Positions 10,799 through 20,522 of a stretch of 64,000 nt of DNA are shown one piece after another. A program made the translations under genes and the position numbers. The notes beneath the pieces were generated by a model that was given only the letters and a program-made list of their open reading frames with translations, was not told the origin of the DNA and searched no databases. Each line of letters opens with the position of its first letter. Positions within the stretch are counted from its first letter, which is position 1. Origin of the DNA: Rhexocercosporidium sp. MPI-PUGE-AT-0058 (Eukaryota > Ascomycota > Leotiomycetes > Helotiales); NCBI GenBank assembly GCA_020746875.1, contig JAGTJL010000014.1:2108001-2172000 (forward strand), in the 5' to 3' direction.

Positions 10799-12675
10799 TC
10801 ACGATTCCCGAAGCGAAACCCTTACTGGCAGACTTTGCGCTGGCCCAGCTGATGAAAACATTACGTTGTATGCAGTGTCACCCATCACCTCAGGCGCATC
10901 CTCTGAGTAAACAGCCTTGATGTTGAATCTTCGTATCGTCAAGGCAAGCGTTATTCTCATCTCCATCATCGAGAGTTCTTGACCCGGACAGTCTCGGGAT
11001 CCCTTCTCGAATGGCCGGTAAGCATCTTTTGTCATCTTGGCAGCCTTCGCACCCAAGAACCTCTCAGGGTCAAAGACATCAGGGTCGGGAAAATTTGCCG
11101 GATTGCGATGTATCGGAAATGCTCTGACCATGATTGGAAACGGACCTCTAACATAAGTTGGATAGTGCTTGTTCGTCTTAGTATCGATTAAATCGAATCC
11201 TTTGATCCCGTTTCTAACGGTGCCTGCGCCAACGAAAAGTCGAAGCGACTCTTTGATAACAGCAGTTGTGTATGTCATTCTCTTCAGGATAGTTGGATCT
11301 TTGTGGATACGGACATTAGCATCGCCTGGATCGGGCCCGAAGAACTCCTCATGCTCTTTCCGAAGACGCCCTAGGATTTCCGGGTGTCTATCAAGGACAT
11401 AATACAGATAGCATAGAGACGCTGCTGTTGTTGCATGACTTCGATACTATTAGCGAGTTGATGATGGTGTGGGAGTTTTGCTACCGCTACTGACCCTGCG
11501 AAGAAAAACGCTCTGATGTTGTCCACGGCATTTTTCTTGAAATCCGGATCTATCACGGCACATTCTTCTTTATTGTCTTGCATTTTTTCGTACGTGTCTA
11601 ATGCGAGATGAACAAGCGACTTTTCGTTTGGTCCCACCATGCCTTCTCTTCTCTCACGGAATCTTTGATCCACAACTTGACCTATCAACTTGTTCAGCTT
11701 AATCTGATAATGTCGTGCGTTCCAGATTCGGCTAGGACTTAAAAGTCTCAAGGGATCAAGACCAAAGGGCGGAATATACTTCGGCATTGTCAAGAAGGCA
11801 TCTACAATTTCGTTTGATTGCTGCTGTGTGTTGAAGTCTGCCGCCATGGTCACCCGTCCAATGACATCAAGAGTAAGGCTTTTGGTGAGGGGCAAGAGAG
11901 GAAAAACTTCGCCAGTTTTCACTTGGGACTCCAATTTCTCAATGAAAACATTGACTCGTTGCACGACCATTGGAGTCAAACTGGCAAGGTGTGAGCTCGA
12001 GAATCCGGCATCAAACACCTTCCGCCAAAACCTATGTTGCTCGCCATGAGTGGTAATGATACTTTGAGTTCCAACGGTATACTCCATGAATTTATACTGG
12101 CCAGACATAAGCTACTATATCATCACGGAAAATTATGACAGCTTACCATAGAATGTTTTGGCAAGTCCTTGAGCTGAGTAGCTTGGGCAGCTAGAGTCGG
12201 GTCTAGGACAATGACTTGAGGATCAAAAGACGGCCAGAGGTCGAGATAGTAGATAGGTCCCAATTCATACTGCCGTGCCAATATTGCATGCACCAAGTTG
12301 TTGTGAGCATCTGCTGGAAGCTTTGCTTTGACCTCTTTGAAAGCAGGCAGATGTCCATAAAGCCACTTCACTGAGGTCAGTGTCACGTTTACAGGATTGC
12401 GAGGCCTACAGCCCAGCAGATCTGCGTTATTGAGAACCATATTTAATCTCAAACCCACAGAAATTTGAGATAAATACGTGAGAATGCGTACGTACGTGGT
12501 GAGGAGGTCCCGGCTTCAGAACGTTTAGATACTGGACAATTCAATTGGTTAGGATACGACTCACCAGACCAGCGAATCTACGTCTCTCGCTGAACAGCTT
12601 GTACAAAAGCAACAGGCATGTCAGCCCAACACTTGCTCCCACTTTCGTCACCACCGAGTGAATAATCGCTTCCAT
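10799..12675 (-). CDS. Cytochrome P450 monooxygenase, intact
   Basis: Haem-thiolate oxygenase, probably ER-anchored, likely oxidising the cluster product. Five exons join in frame (12675-12565, 12513-12492, 12370-12147, 12096-11495, 11438-10799) giving 532 residues. Seen: N-terminal membrane anchor (VGASVGLTCLLLLYKLF), proline-rich hinge PGPPHH in a 22-base exon, I-helix FFFAGHATTAAS near 318-327, ExxR as KESLRL near 383, FDPERF, and haem loop FEKGSRDCPGQEL with Cys near 470. The I-helix has Ala where Asp or Glu normally precedes the Thr pair, which is unusual because that acid helps proton delivery. Start chosen because it gives the anchor and hinge with consistent phases. It is transcribed away from the acetyltransferase gene, with a MITE in the shared promoter. 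Confidence 0.92.
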
Positions 12676-13313
12676 ATCGTAGCCTTCGTAGGCCATCTCA
12701 ATTCACGTGATGGTACAGTGTTCATAGATATGAGGAGGGAGACCTCGCACAACGTAGGCACATCGCAGCTGTTCTCGAGAATATTTCTCGTCTAGTTCGT
12801 CCCTCCCAACCCTTGCCGAGTCGGTTGGAGGTCGCGATGAGATGTACGACGATGACACTAATCATCCATCGACCATGTCCACAATACCCTCGTACTAAAA
12901 CCTCCACTTCGTCATATATTCAATACCCCGAACTGTTGCGGTCACCGAGGCGGCCAATGGTGGACTTGTGTCTGTATCCCACTTTTGTTTCATTCATGAA
13001 CACCTTCTCAAGGCGGTGTGTTAGACAATGGTCAGAGGCAATTTACGTGTATCTGATGCTGGCCGTGGCTGAAGGTTTTGTCTCAAACTCTCCTTCCTTT
13101 CCAGCTCTAGCATGCAGTATATGTTGCTGGCACCGTCGTTGAAATAACGTTCTCTTGAGTCTACGGAGTAATTAGGGTTACGGTCCGCCGGCCGGGACAA
13201 TCTGCTTCAACTACCGTCCCGAGCCGTCGCATAATCAACCCCCTTTTGGCCCAATCGGACCTTTGATTGACAAACACCGAAACGAGCATGTTTTAAACTT
13301 TTTTGACGTACTA
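12676..13313. other. Left part of divergent promoter between P450 and acetyltransferase
   Basis: Intergenic DNA upstream of the P450. Short frames are present but none has protein-like composition or a family match. With 13583-13781 it forms the shared control region of two oppositely transcribed cluster genes; no operator could be identified. Confidence 0.4.
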
Positions 13314-13582
13314 CCCCCCCCCCCCCCCCCCTGTATAATGTTATTCGGCGGAGATGTGTGGGTCGGATCCAGGAAACAGCTCCTCTGACTGGCTAGAGAG
13401 CCTTGTCAGAGCCTTGCCATGGCCTTTGCACAAGCCAAAATTTGGTCTGTTATCACATTAAGGGTGCAGGTAGAAACTTCTAGAGCCGAAAGCAGTTAAT
13501 TTCACTGGTCAAACACCCTTGCCAGCTACCCACACATCTCCGCCGAATAACATTATACAGGGGGGGGGGGGGGGGGGGGGGA
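13314..13582. mobile_element. MITE with poly-C/poly-G terminal inverted repeats
   Basis: A 269-base element bounded by TA on both sides. The left end is a run of about 18-20 C followed by CTGTATAATGTTATTCGGCG and GAGATGTGTGGG; the right end is the exact inverse ending in about 22 G and GA. The terminal repeat is over 45 bases. The interior has no open frame. It shares terminus style and interior words (GACTGG-TAGA, CACAAGCCA) with the element at 44926-45235, so both belong to one TA-inserting, Tc1/mariner-type MITE family. Confidence 0.85.
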
Positions 13583-13781
13583 TAGTATGATTGTAATACG
13601 AATGGGGTTGCTTTTCTTATCTAGGCGGTATACTACGTTACAATGAGACGAATTGTGGGCTGTGTTGTTTCTCGCAATAATCCAGATGCCTAGGACGATT
13701 TTGGAAATGTAAGTTTTCAGAACTGTACACGCCTACAGAACACCACCAGAAGGTCAAGGATCGAAAGGCTTAGAGGAGAGT

Positions 13782-15401
13782 ATGGAGTCAACTGACAAGC
13801 CTGATATTGTCAACCTGGGTAGATATTGTTACCATCTCTAAGGTTAAGGGCGAATACACTGACAGTTGCAGGTGCCTTGGGACGTTTCTATTCTGCTCGC
13901 AATGTTTTGGGTTTCTACCGTACCACTTCGGCTCTTGTAGTGACCTCTTTCTCTACAAAGGGTCTTTCAGATCCCGATTCATGGTTCAAATGTATCTTCT
14001 ACCGTGCACTATACCAGACTGTCCAGGCTCACCCTTCGCTTTGCTATGGAATCTTGGATGAAACTCCTGAGAGGGAAGCTGTGTTCTTGAGACTCCAAGC
14101 TATTCACATAGATGATGTCGCAGAGTTCTCTGGTCATGATCCCCAAGATTCAGCCGCGATTGATGACGACCTAGTGATCACAAATCTGCTTGAGAAGTCT
14201 CACGCGAGGATGCTTTTGGATGGCCATCGCAAGCCAGCGTGGAGAGCCGTCGTTCTCAAGCACGGAAGTCAGTGGGACTCTGGTAGCATTTCAAAGGTCC
14301 AGAAAGTTAGCATCGCTTTCCTCGCAAACCATGCCATTGCAGACGGACTGAGCCATGTCAACTTCCATCGGTCTCTACTTCATTTTTTCAATGACCCAGG
14401 GACGAAAGACTGTGTCTGGCCTTACAACGTCCCTTGCGACCTTCGCAGTCCGAACCTCCTCGAAGATGCTGTTGACCTTCAATCAAGTGACGAGAATGAC
14501 AAAAGTGAAATCAGCTATGGTTCCACCTCTGTATGGTCGGGAGCGAACATTTTTTTGCCCTCGATCGAGGACTATGAATCCGGACTTCGCTTCATAACGA
14601 TACCTCACAATGATATTGGAAAAGTCGTCAAGTACTCTAGGAGCCGTAAGATCACGCTGACAGGGCTGATTCATGGGTTTCTTGTGACGTTTCTAGCAAG
14701 AAATGTCTCAGCCGGTCATGAATTTCTTGTCGTTACGCCTTACTCCATGAGACATATCTCCAAGGTTTCGGAGGATGAGATATGCAATCATGCTTCAGCA
14801 CTTGTGCACGAGTTTTCAGGCAGTTTGGTATCCCGGATCCGTGCCAGTCCAGAAAACTCCCTCGAGGAAGTGGATTTGATTGTCGAGGTGGGACAAATAT
14901 TCAGCAGAGATATGGCAGCTGAGCTAGCAAGAAGTCCGAAGAATAATGTCTGGGCTGGTATGTTTGGCGTATCGGACTGGTATACACAGTCACGAGCTCA
15001 GCTGGGAAAGAAGAGGCCACTGACATACGAACTGTCGAGTTTCGGCAACTTGAAAGTAGTGGATCCCACCCAGGACTTGAAAAGCACCCGATTGATCCTC
15101 GATAAAATGTTGGTTTCTCAATGCGGATCAGGTCAGTTTATCATTTCAATGAAGTCGATATTTCCTTCTTTCTTTTTTAAGCCAAAACCCCCCATCAACG
15201 CTTTAATATCACGAACTAACTGATTGCATAGTCACTGGTCCAGTCTTTGGATGCAACTGTGTGAGCATTGCAGGAGGTCCAATGACTATCACCTTGACAT
15301 GGCAAAAGGGTAGCATGGAGGAGAAAATGATTGAAGACATGGCGAAGTACCTCAGGAGTAGACTGTTGAACGGACTTGACGAGTTCGTACCCAAGCAGTA
15401 A
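13782..15401 (+). CDS. Alcohol-acetyltransferase-type acyltransferase (AATase family), intact
   Basis: Predicted to transfer an acyl or acetyl group from CoA to an alcohol. Three exons (13782-13818, 13872-15131, 15232-15401) give 488 residues, normal for the family. Seen: N-terminal block GRFYSARNVLGFYRTTSA, acceptor-site motif ANHAIADGLSH with the catalytic His near residue 166 and Asp near 170, a later LTGLIHGFLVTF helix, and a C-terminal block with GCNCVSIAGGPMTITLTWQ. The short first exon was added because it restores MESTDKPDIVNLGALGRFY with correct phase. Divergent from the P450. As the only intact acyltransferase of the cluster it is a candidate for O-acylation or product release. No frame damage. 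Confidence 0.87.
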
Positions 15402-16890
15402 ATGCATGAAAAGGGTTACTCAACATCAGGGAATCGATGGTTCTTGTCCTGCGTTCTCCAATTTATTTCTCGCCGTCCGATTCAGAATCTAAACTCTTAT
15501 ACCCCTCTTTTGCTCTCTAAGGCGACTTCTTGAGAACACTCGTATGAACTGTCTCAAGCGGGAAAATCTTTACCGCAGACATATCATGATTTCCCTAACC
15601 GTTCACAGTCAGCAAATAATAGTCATAGACAAATTTGAAAAGGGAAGAGGGCTTATACAGTTTCTAACAATGCATTCTTCACAGCTTCGATGCTGGCAGC
15701 TCGGCACGCGAAAACGCTTCTTGGACTTGACGACTCTTCCGACAGCACTTCTCCGGCAAAAGATGCTTTCACTTGAGGTCCAAGACTCTTCATTACGTTC
15801 GACTCATTGACCATCACCAGACTGTTAGAGCTCGATCAGTACATGGACACATTCCGAGGGCCCACTCTCATACTATTCATGAAGATTTCTTCTCGAAGAA
15901 AAACAAGAGACTGTGGTATGTCGTCTTGCACAGTGAATCGAACGAGCCGAAACACGGTACTGCGTGATAAAATTCATATTTCAAAATTGATCTCTGCACA
16001 ACTTGAGCAGATCGTGACTTCGACTGCTATCTTCCACCAAAATAATCAACTCCCGTTTTTGACACACACTCGACCCTTAGCTTACCCCACTGATGTCTAT
16101 GGGTGTGAGTGGGTATGCCTAAAGAGCTATCGTGTGTATGTATCAAATTAAGAGAGTTGGAACCCGGCCTCAGTGGCCTGGTGGTATGCTTTTGCGTTCT
16201 AGCTTCACAGCTATTTCTATGGAGTAGCTAAATTACCTTTCTAGTTCCACTGCAGAATATTCTCGCAGTAAGCCATATCAAGCAGGTGGTACGGAAGGGC
16301 CCTTCTGCGTACTTACTTGCCACAAGTGGAGAATTGACATAAATTTGCGCCGCGCACGCACTTCTAACTTACAAGGCAAGGCAACTTGCAGCTGTGCCAT
16401 GTCTCTAGCTGCATCAGGAATCTGACAACGTCCTCGGAAGCATTTAAATGGGCGCAACAGCTCCACTCCCAGACCTTACGCGATCATCTAAGGCAACACG
16501 TACTCTGGTTCGTGTGTTTCCCCACGGGCAGCTTATCAAAGTTTTGTATTGCATGTCGCCGTCCATTCCTTGAAACTGGCCCTCCCTCGAAGCTCACCGT
16601 GCTCGGTTCTCTGTGGTACTAGGTCCCTAGTAGCTCGAATGAGAAAGGCTCGAACTGGTCTTGTACATATGATATATCTCGAAAAGAGTTTGACATAAGC
16701 AGTGCGGGGGCTCAAAATTACGGATCTTTCTTTCTTTGTCTTGCAAAACAAAGGCGAGGGTTGCCTTGAACCCGTCATCAGACCACGCATAATGTACTCG
16801 TCTCTCCAGAGTTTGTTCTGGATGTCAATTGGATACATGAGTGGTGGGTTATCGCCGATTTCCGACCTGATCGGGCGTATGAGGCGCAGA
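15402..16890. other. Intergenic region, nothing recognised
   Basis: About 1.5 kb between the acetyltransferase stop and the ligase. Short frames here lack protein character. A tRNA-like stretch near 16160-16200 was examined and does not fold into a full tRNA. The ligase reading frame stays open upstream of the chosen start, to about 16702, so a longer N-terminus cannot be excluded. Confidence 0.35.
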
Positions 16891-18963
16891 ATGTTGCATC
16901 TTTTGGACTGGAGTCTAGGTCGGGTAGCAGAACATGACCTGGCATTCCTGTCTGGGCCCGAAGAAGTGCGTAGAACTTTCTCAAATATCAGAACTGTCGC
17001 TGACCTTGCCCTGGACAGCCCAGATTATTGGAAGAGACTATCAGCGGAAAATTTGCAGTGATATGCCGAGACTTCTCGGCCAGGACCGCGGTCAAGACGT
17101 CGTCATCACGACTGTCGTATCTTGAGCTCAATCAGGAAAGTGATGCGTTGGCTCTCGGTTTTCTTGATCTCGGCATAAGAAATGGAGATAGGGTTGCAAT
17201 CAGCCTGGGAAATTGTTTGCCTTATGCTGTTGTAAGTGTCAGCCCATATGTAGCATGGGTGTTAAAGAGTCTGATCCTGTGTGCAGATTTCATACGCATG
17301 CTTCAAAATTGGAGCGGTCGTGGTACCGCTGAACCCAGCTTATACTGCCGAGCAAGTTGGCGCTGCATTGTGCCATATTAAAGCAGCTTGCTTTGTGTTG
17401 AGTACTGAGATCACGCTACCATACAAGGAGCCGAAATCGACCGCTTCACTGTTGGAAGATGTGGTGGGTGGTAGCAGAAACGCAGTTTTCGACCTGAAGG
17501 TACTGTTGGTTGATAATTCTGCTGGTCGTGAGTTCTCCTATGAAAAATTCTGAACACTTACTGAGGAGTTTCAAGGAGCGGATAGGTCCAGATTTAGCAT
17601 CACAGCCGAGTACGAGCAACTCATCTCCAACAATGCCACCCGCAGATTACCACCTCAAAGAGACTTGAAGAACAGTGACCTTGCAACTATTCAGTTCACT
17701 TCTGGGACAACTTCTTCGCCGAAAGCAGCTTGCTTGAGTCACAGAAACGTTCTCAACAATGCGTTCCTTGTAGGTCATGGGATGAAACTTACAGAAAATG
17801 ATATTATCTGCTGTCCGCCACCGCTTTATCACTGCTTCGGACTTGTGCTTGGTTTGCTGGCAGCAATGACTTATGGTAAGACTCAGATCCAGACCAGGGT
17901 CAAAATCTGACTTCCTAGGCGCTTGCGTTGTCCTTCCATCTGAAGCATTTGATGCCAGAGAAGTCCTGCGCTCAATAGGAAATGACAAGCCCACAGCTCT
18001 TTACGGAGTCCCAACCATGTTCATCGCGGAGCTTGAGCTCTTAAGCCAAAGGTCAGTCTCACTTCAAAAATCTTAAATGATATTAAAGCCGAAATTAGAT
18101 TCCTCACACCCGAGACGTTATCTCATCTACGTACAGGTGTCATAGGCGGAAGTCCCATCCCTTCAGCCCTGCGCAAGACATTGCACGAGAAGTTGAATCT
18201 CTCAGATCTAGCAAACTGCTATGGTCTTACAGAATCCTCACCCATAATTTGCATGACTCTGTCCACCGATAATCTAAATCAGAAACTCAACACTGTAGGC
18301 CAAATGCTGCCTCACACCTCGCTGAGAATTGCTGCCCGTGACGACCCATCCAAGACTCTTCGTCGAGGGGAAAAAGGCGAGTTGTTGATTTCAGGGTATT
18401 GTGTCATGAAGGGGTATTGGGAAGATGAGAAGCGAACATCGGAAACCTTAATTGTGGACTCCAAGAATGGACAGAAGACTGTATGGCTGAGATCTGGAGA
18501 TGAGGCACTGGTAGACGAGGATGGTTATATTCGCATCACTGGACGGATTAAGGACATAATTATCCGTGGAGGTGAGAACATCTATCCACCTGAGATTGAG
18601 AATGTGCTGCTTCAGCATCCTCTGGTTGGTAATGCCAGCGTGGTAGGGTTGCCAGATGAGCGGTACGGAGAGGTAATATCTGCATTTATTGTTACGAAAG
18701 ATAGCGTGAGGACTGAAGGAAGTGAGAATGGAGGAGTGGGTGGCATTAAGGATACTCATGAAGAAGGGCTGGGAAAGCCTTGCTCGCCGCCAGTGACAAT
18801 ATCTAGAGATGAGATCCGACAATGGGTTCGAGAACGACTGAGCAAGATGATGGTCCCAAAATATGTATTTTGGGTAGATAAAATGCCGCTTACGGCGAGT
18901 GGCAAGATCGAGAAATACAAACTGCGCGAACTCGGCATCGATAGACTGCAGAAGGAATTATAG
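16891..18963 (+). CDS. Acyl-CoA synthetase / acyl-AMP ligase with one in-frame stop
   Basis: ANL-superfamily enzyme that activates a carboxylic acid with ATP, likely feeding an acyl group to the NRPS or an acyltransferase. Exons 16891-16965, 17019-17231, 17287-17875, 17919-18051 and 18099-18963 join in phase (about 624 codons). Seen: SGPEEPRLLEE and RTAVKTSSSRLSYLEL near the start; KIGAVVVPLNPAYTAEQVG; P-loop QFTSGTTSSPKAACLSHRNV; GLTESSP; GYWEDE; hinge IRITGRIKDIIIRGGENIYP; and a C-terminal Lys in MPLTASGKIEKYKLRE. A TGA at 17551-17553 interrupts FSYEKF-TLTEEF; relatives suggest a sense codon there. An intron 17500-17565 would remove it but has a poor donor and would delete conserved sequence. 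Several Met codons upstream (16702, 16792, 16879) could be the start. All catalytic motifs survive, so loss of function is recent or the stop is a sequencing error. Confidence 0.8.
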
Positions 18964-19031
18964 CTATCGGAGTCTCAAAACATGTTTTCAAGCGTTTATT
19001 TTTGGGAGGTTCTGGTGTTCCAATAGACAGT

Positions 19032-20522
19032 TTAAGCTCCATTTTGTTCGGGAAATGGCTGTGAAAGAAGTTCCCACTTGTAGTCTTCCTCCTTGATTCC
19101 AGAAGCCTTCAGTTTCTTCACCCATGGGTGATCTGGAGCGTTATTTACGAGACCAGTGATGTATCTCTTCCCGATGTGGTGCGGGGTATGCTCAGATTTC
19201 TCTCCCACTTTCAACAGTGCAGGGTGAGGGCGAACGAATGACTCAGGGCTTGGGGCAATGGTCAGAATTGCTGTTGTAGGAGTAACCGAAGAAAACTCAC
19301 TCTGGGGAAAAGAAAATCGGGAAGGAAAATCTCTCGATTCCAAGCTGGAAAAAATTAGCTCTCGATTGCTTGATTGATGTCGATTGTCATACTTTCGTGT
19401 GAACACGGTGGACTGTAGATGGAAACTTCGAGTTTGATAAGAATTCGAAGTATGCCCCGGTGTTCACGATGAACGCGTGCTCTATTGGTGGAGCTGCTAC
19501 CCAAATCCCGTTGGCATTGAGAACTTCGAGTCCAGGAATGTCCCCTACGTAGCATTAGTATCCTCGCGAGTCCAGGCGGGTTTGAACCATACTTTGATTC
19601 AATAGCAGGGTAAAGGCTAGAATTTGATAAGTCAGCTAGAGAGTGAGCCATACAGAAGAATACCCACCACTAAAGTCGGCGTGTGGAAACAGAATCTCTT
19701 CATGATCTTTTCGGTCTGGAGCTGCAAAGTAATGCTGGATAAGAGCATCGGTCAATGGTGCATTGAAGAACTCGTCAAAGCCAGTTTCTTCCAATTCAAG
19801 TGCCAATGCAAAGGAGTGGATGAGCGCCTTTGCAAAAGCGTAGCATTGTTGGTCTAGGACGCTTGTCAATAAATGCTAATTCGGCTGGGTTATAAACCTA
19901 CAATATTTGTAGAAAACCTTCCGGAACTCAGGCAACTCCGTGTCAGGCCACTGGTTGAGAGGTACAGATCCGGGAGGGGCAGTCTTGATGAACTGTTGCT
20001 CTGGATCAGAGAAATCTGACCCGATCGCGAAAGCATCACGATCAGGGGCCGATTTCTCTCGAGTTTTCGACGGCATGTAGCCTTGGGAGCAAGGACTGTT
20101 CGTGAAAATATACTTCTTCTAGGACCCAAGTTAAACACGGCGTGTTAAATAAAACAGATTGATATTCTTACTTTGGTCTCCAAAGGCAAGTCAAAGAACT
20201 TCTTGATAACAGCAAAGCATTCATCTTGCAGGACTGTCAAAATTCGGATTGTTCAGACCTCGCTCTCTGGATTCATACCCATCACTTCTACATCAACCGG
20301 TGGGTTGACAGCATAAAAAAACCCCACTGCTGTCACTGCCCGTCCTATTTCAGCAGCCAATTTCTTTCGGACTTGAAAATCCGGGGAGAACACATTGCTG
20401 ACATCAACAATCGGGATGAACTCGAAAGTTTCCGTAGCATCTGCTCCTTTCGATATGGGACGAGACTGCTCAAATCCACCTGCTCGATAGTAGACCCGGT
20501 TGGGATCTCGTTCTGTGGCCAT
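19032..20522 (-). CDS. 2-oxoglutarate/Fe(II)-dependent oxygenase (isopenicillin-N-synthase-like), intact
   Basis: Non-haem iron oxygenase, here probably hydroxylating, desaturating or cyclising the cluster product. Eight exons join in phase: 20522-20279, 20233-20172, 20118-19898, 19861-19668, 19616-19593, 19544-19393, 19344-19301 and 19248-19032, giving 385 residues. Seen: DIOX_N block (EFIPIVDVSNVF, GRAVTAVGFFYAVN); ECFAVIKKFFDLPLE; DFSDPEQQFIKTAPPGS and LNQWPD; iron HxD as PHADFS near 237-239; distal iron His in STVHRVHTK near 294; and the co-substrate RxS as ERFSFP. One intron is only 36 bases; another shows the perfect branch TACTAAT. An apparent stop (GGATACTAATGC) lies inside that intron. 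It faces the ligase gene tail to tail with about 70 bases between them. Confidence 0.9.

Noticed and set aside
16160..16240. tRNA-like stretch (GGCCTCAGTGGCCTGGTGGTA)
   Set aside because: No complete cloverleaf, no TTCNANNC arm and no plausible acceptor stem at the right distance.
17500..17565. Intron that would remove the ligase TGA
   Set aside because: Phase fits, but the donor GTACTG is poor and it would delete LKVLLVDNSAGREF, which matches the family; kept only as an alternative.
19540..19610. Apparent stop codon in the 2OG oxygenase
   Set aside because: It lies in a clear intron with GTATGG donor, TACTAAT branch and CTACGTAG acceptor; the exons join in phase.
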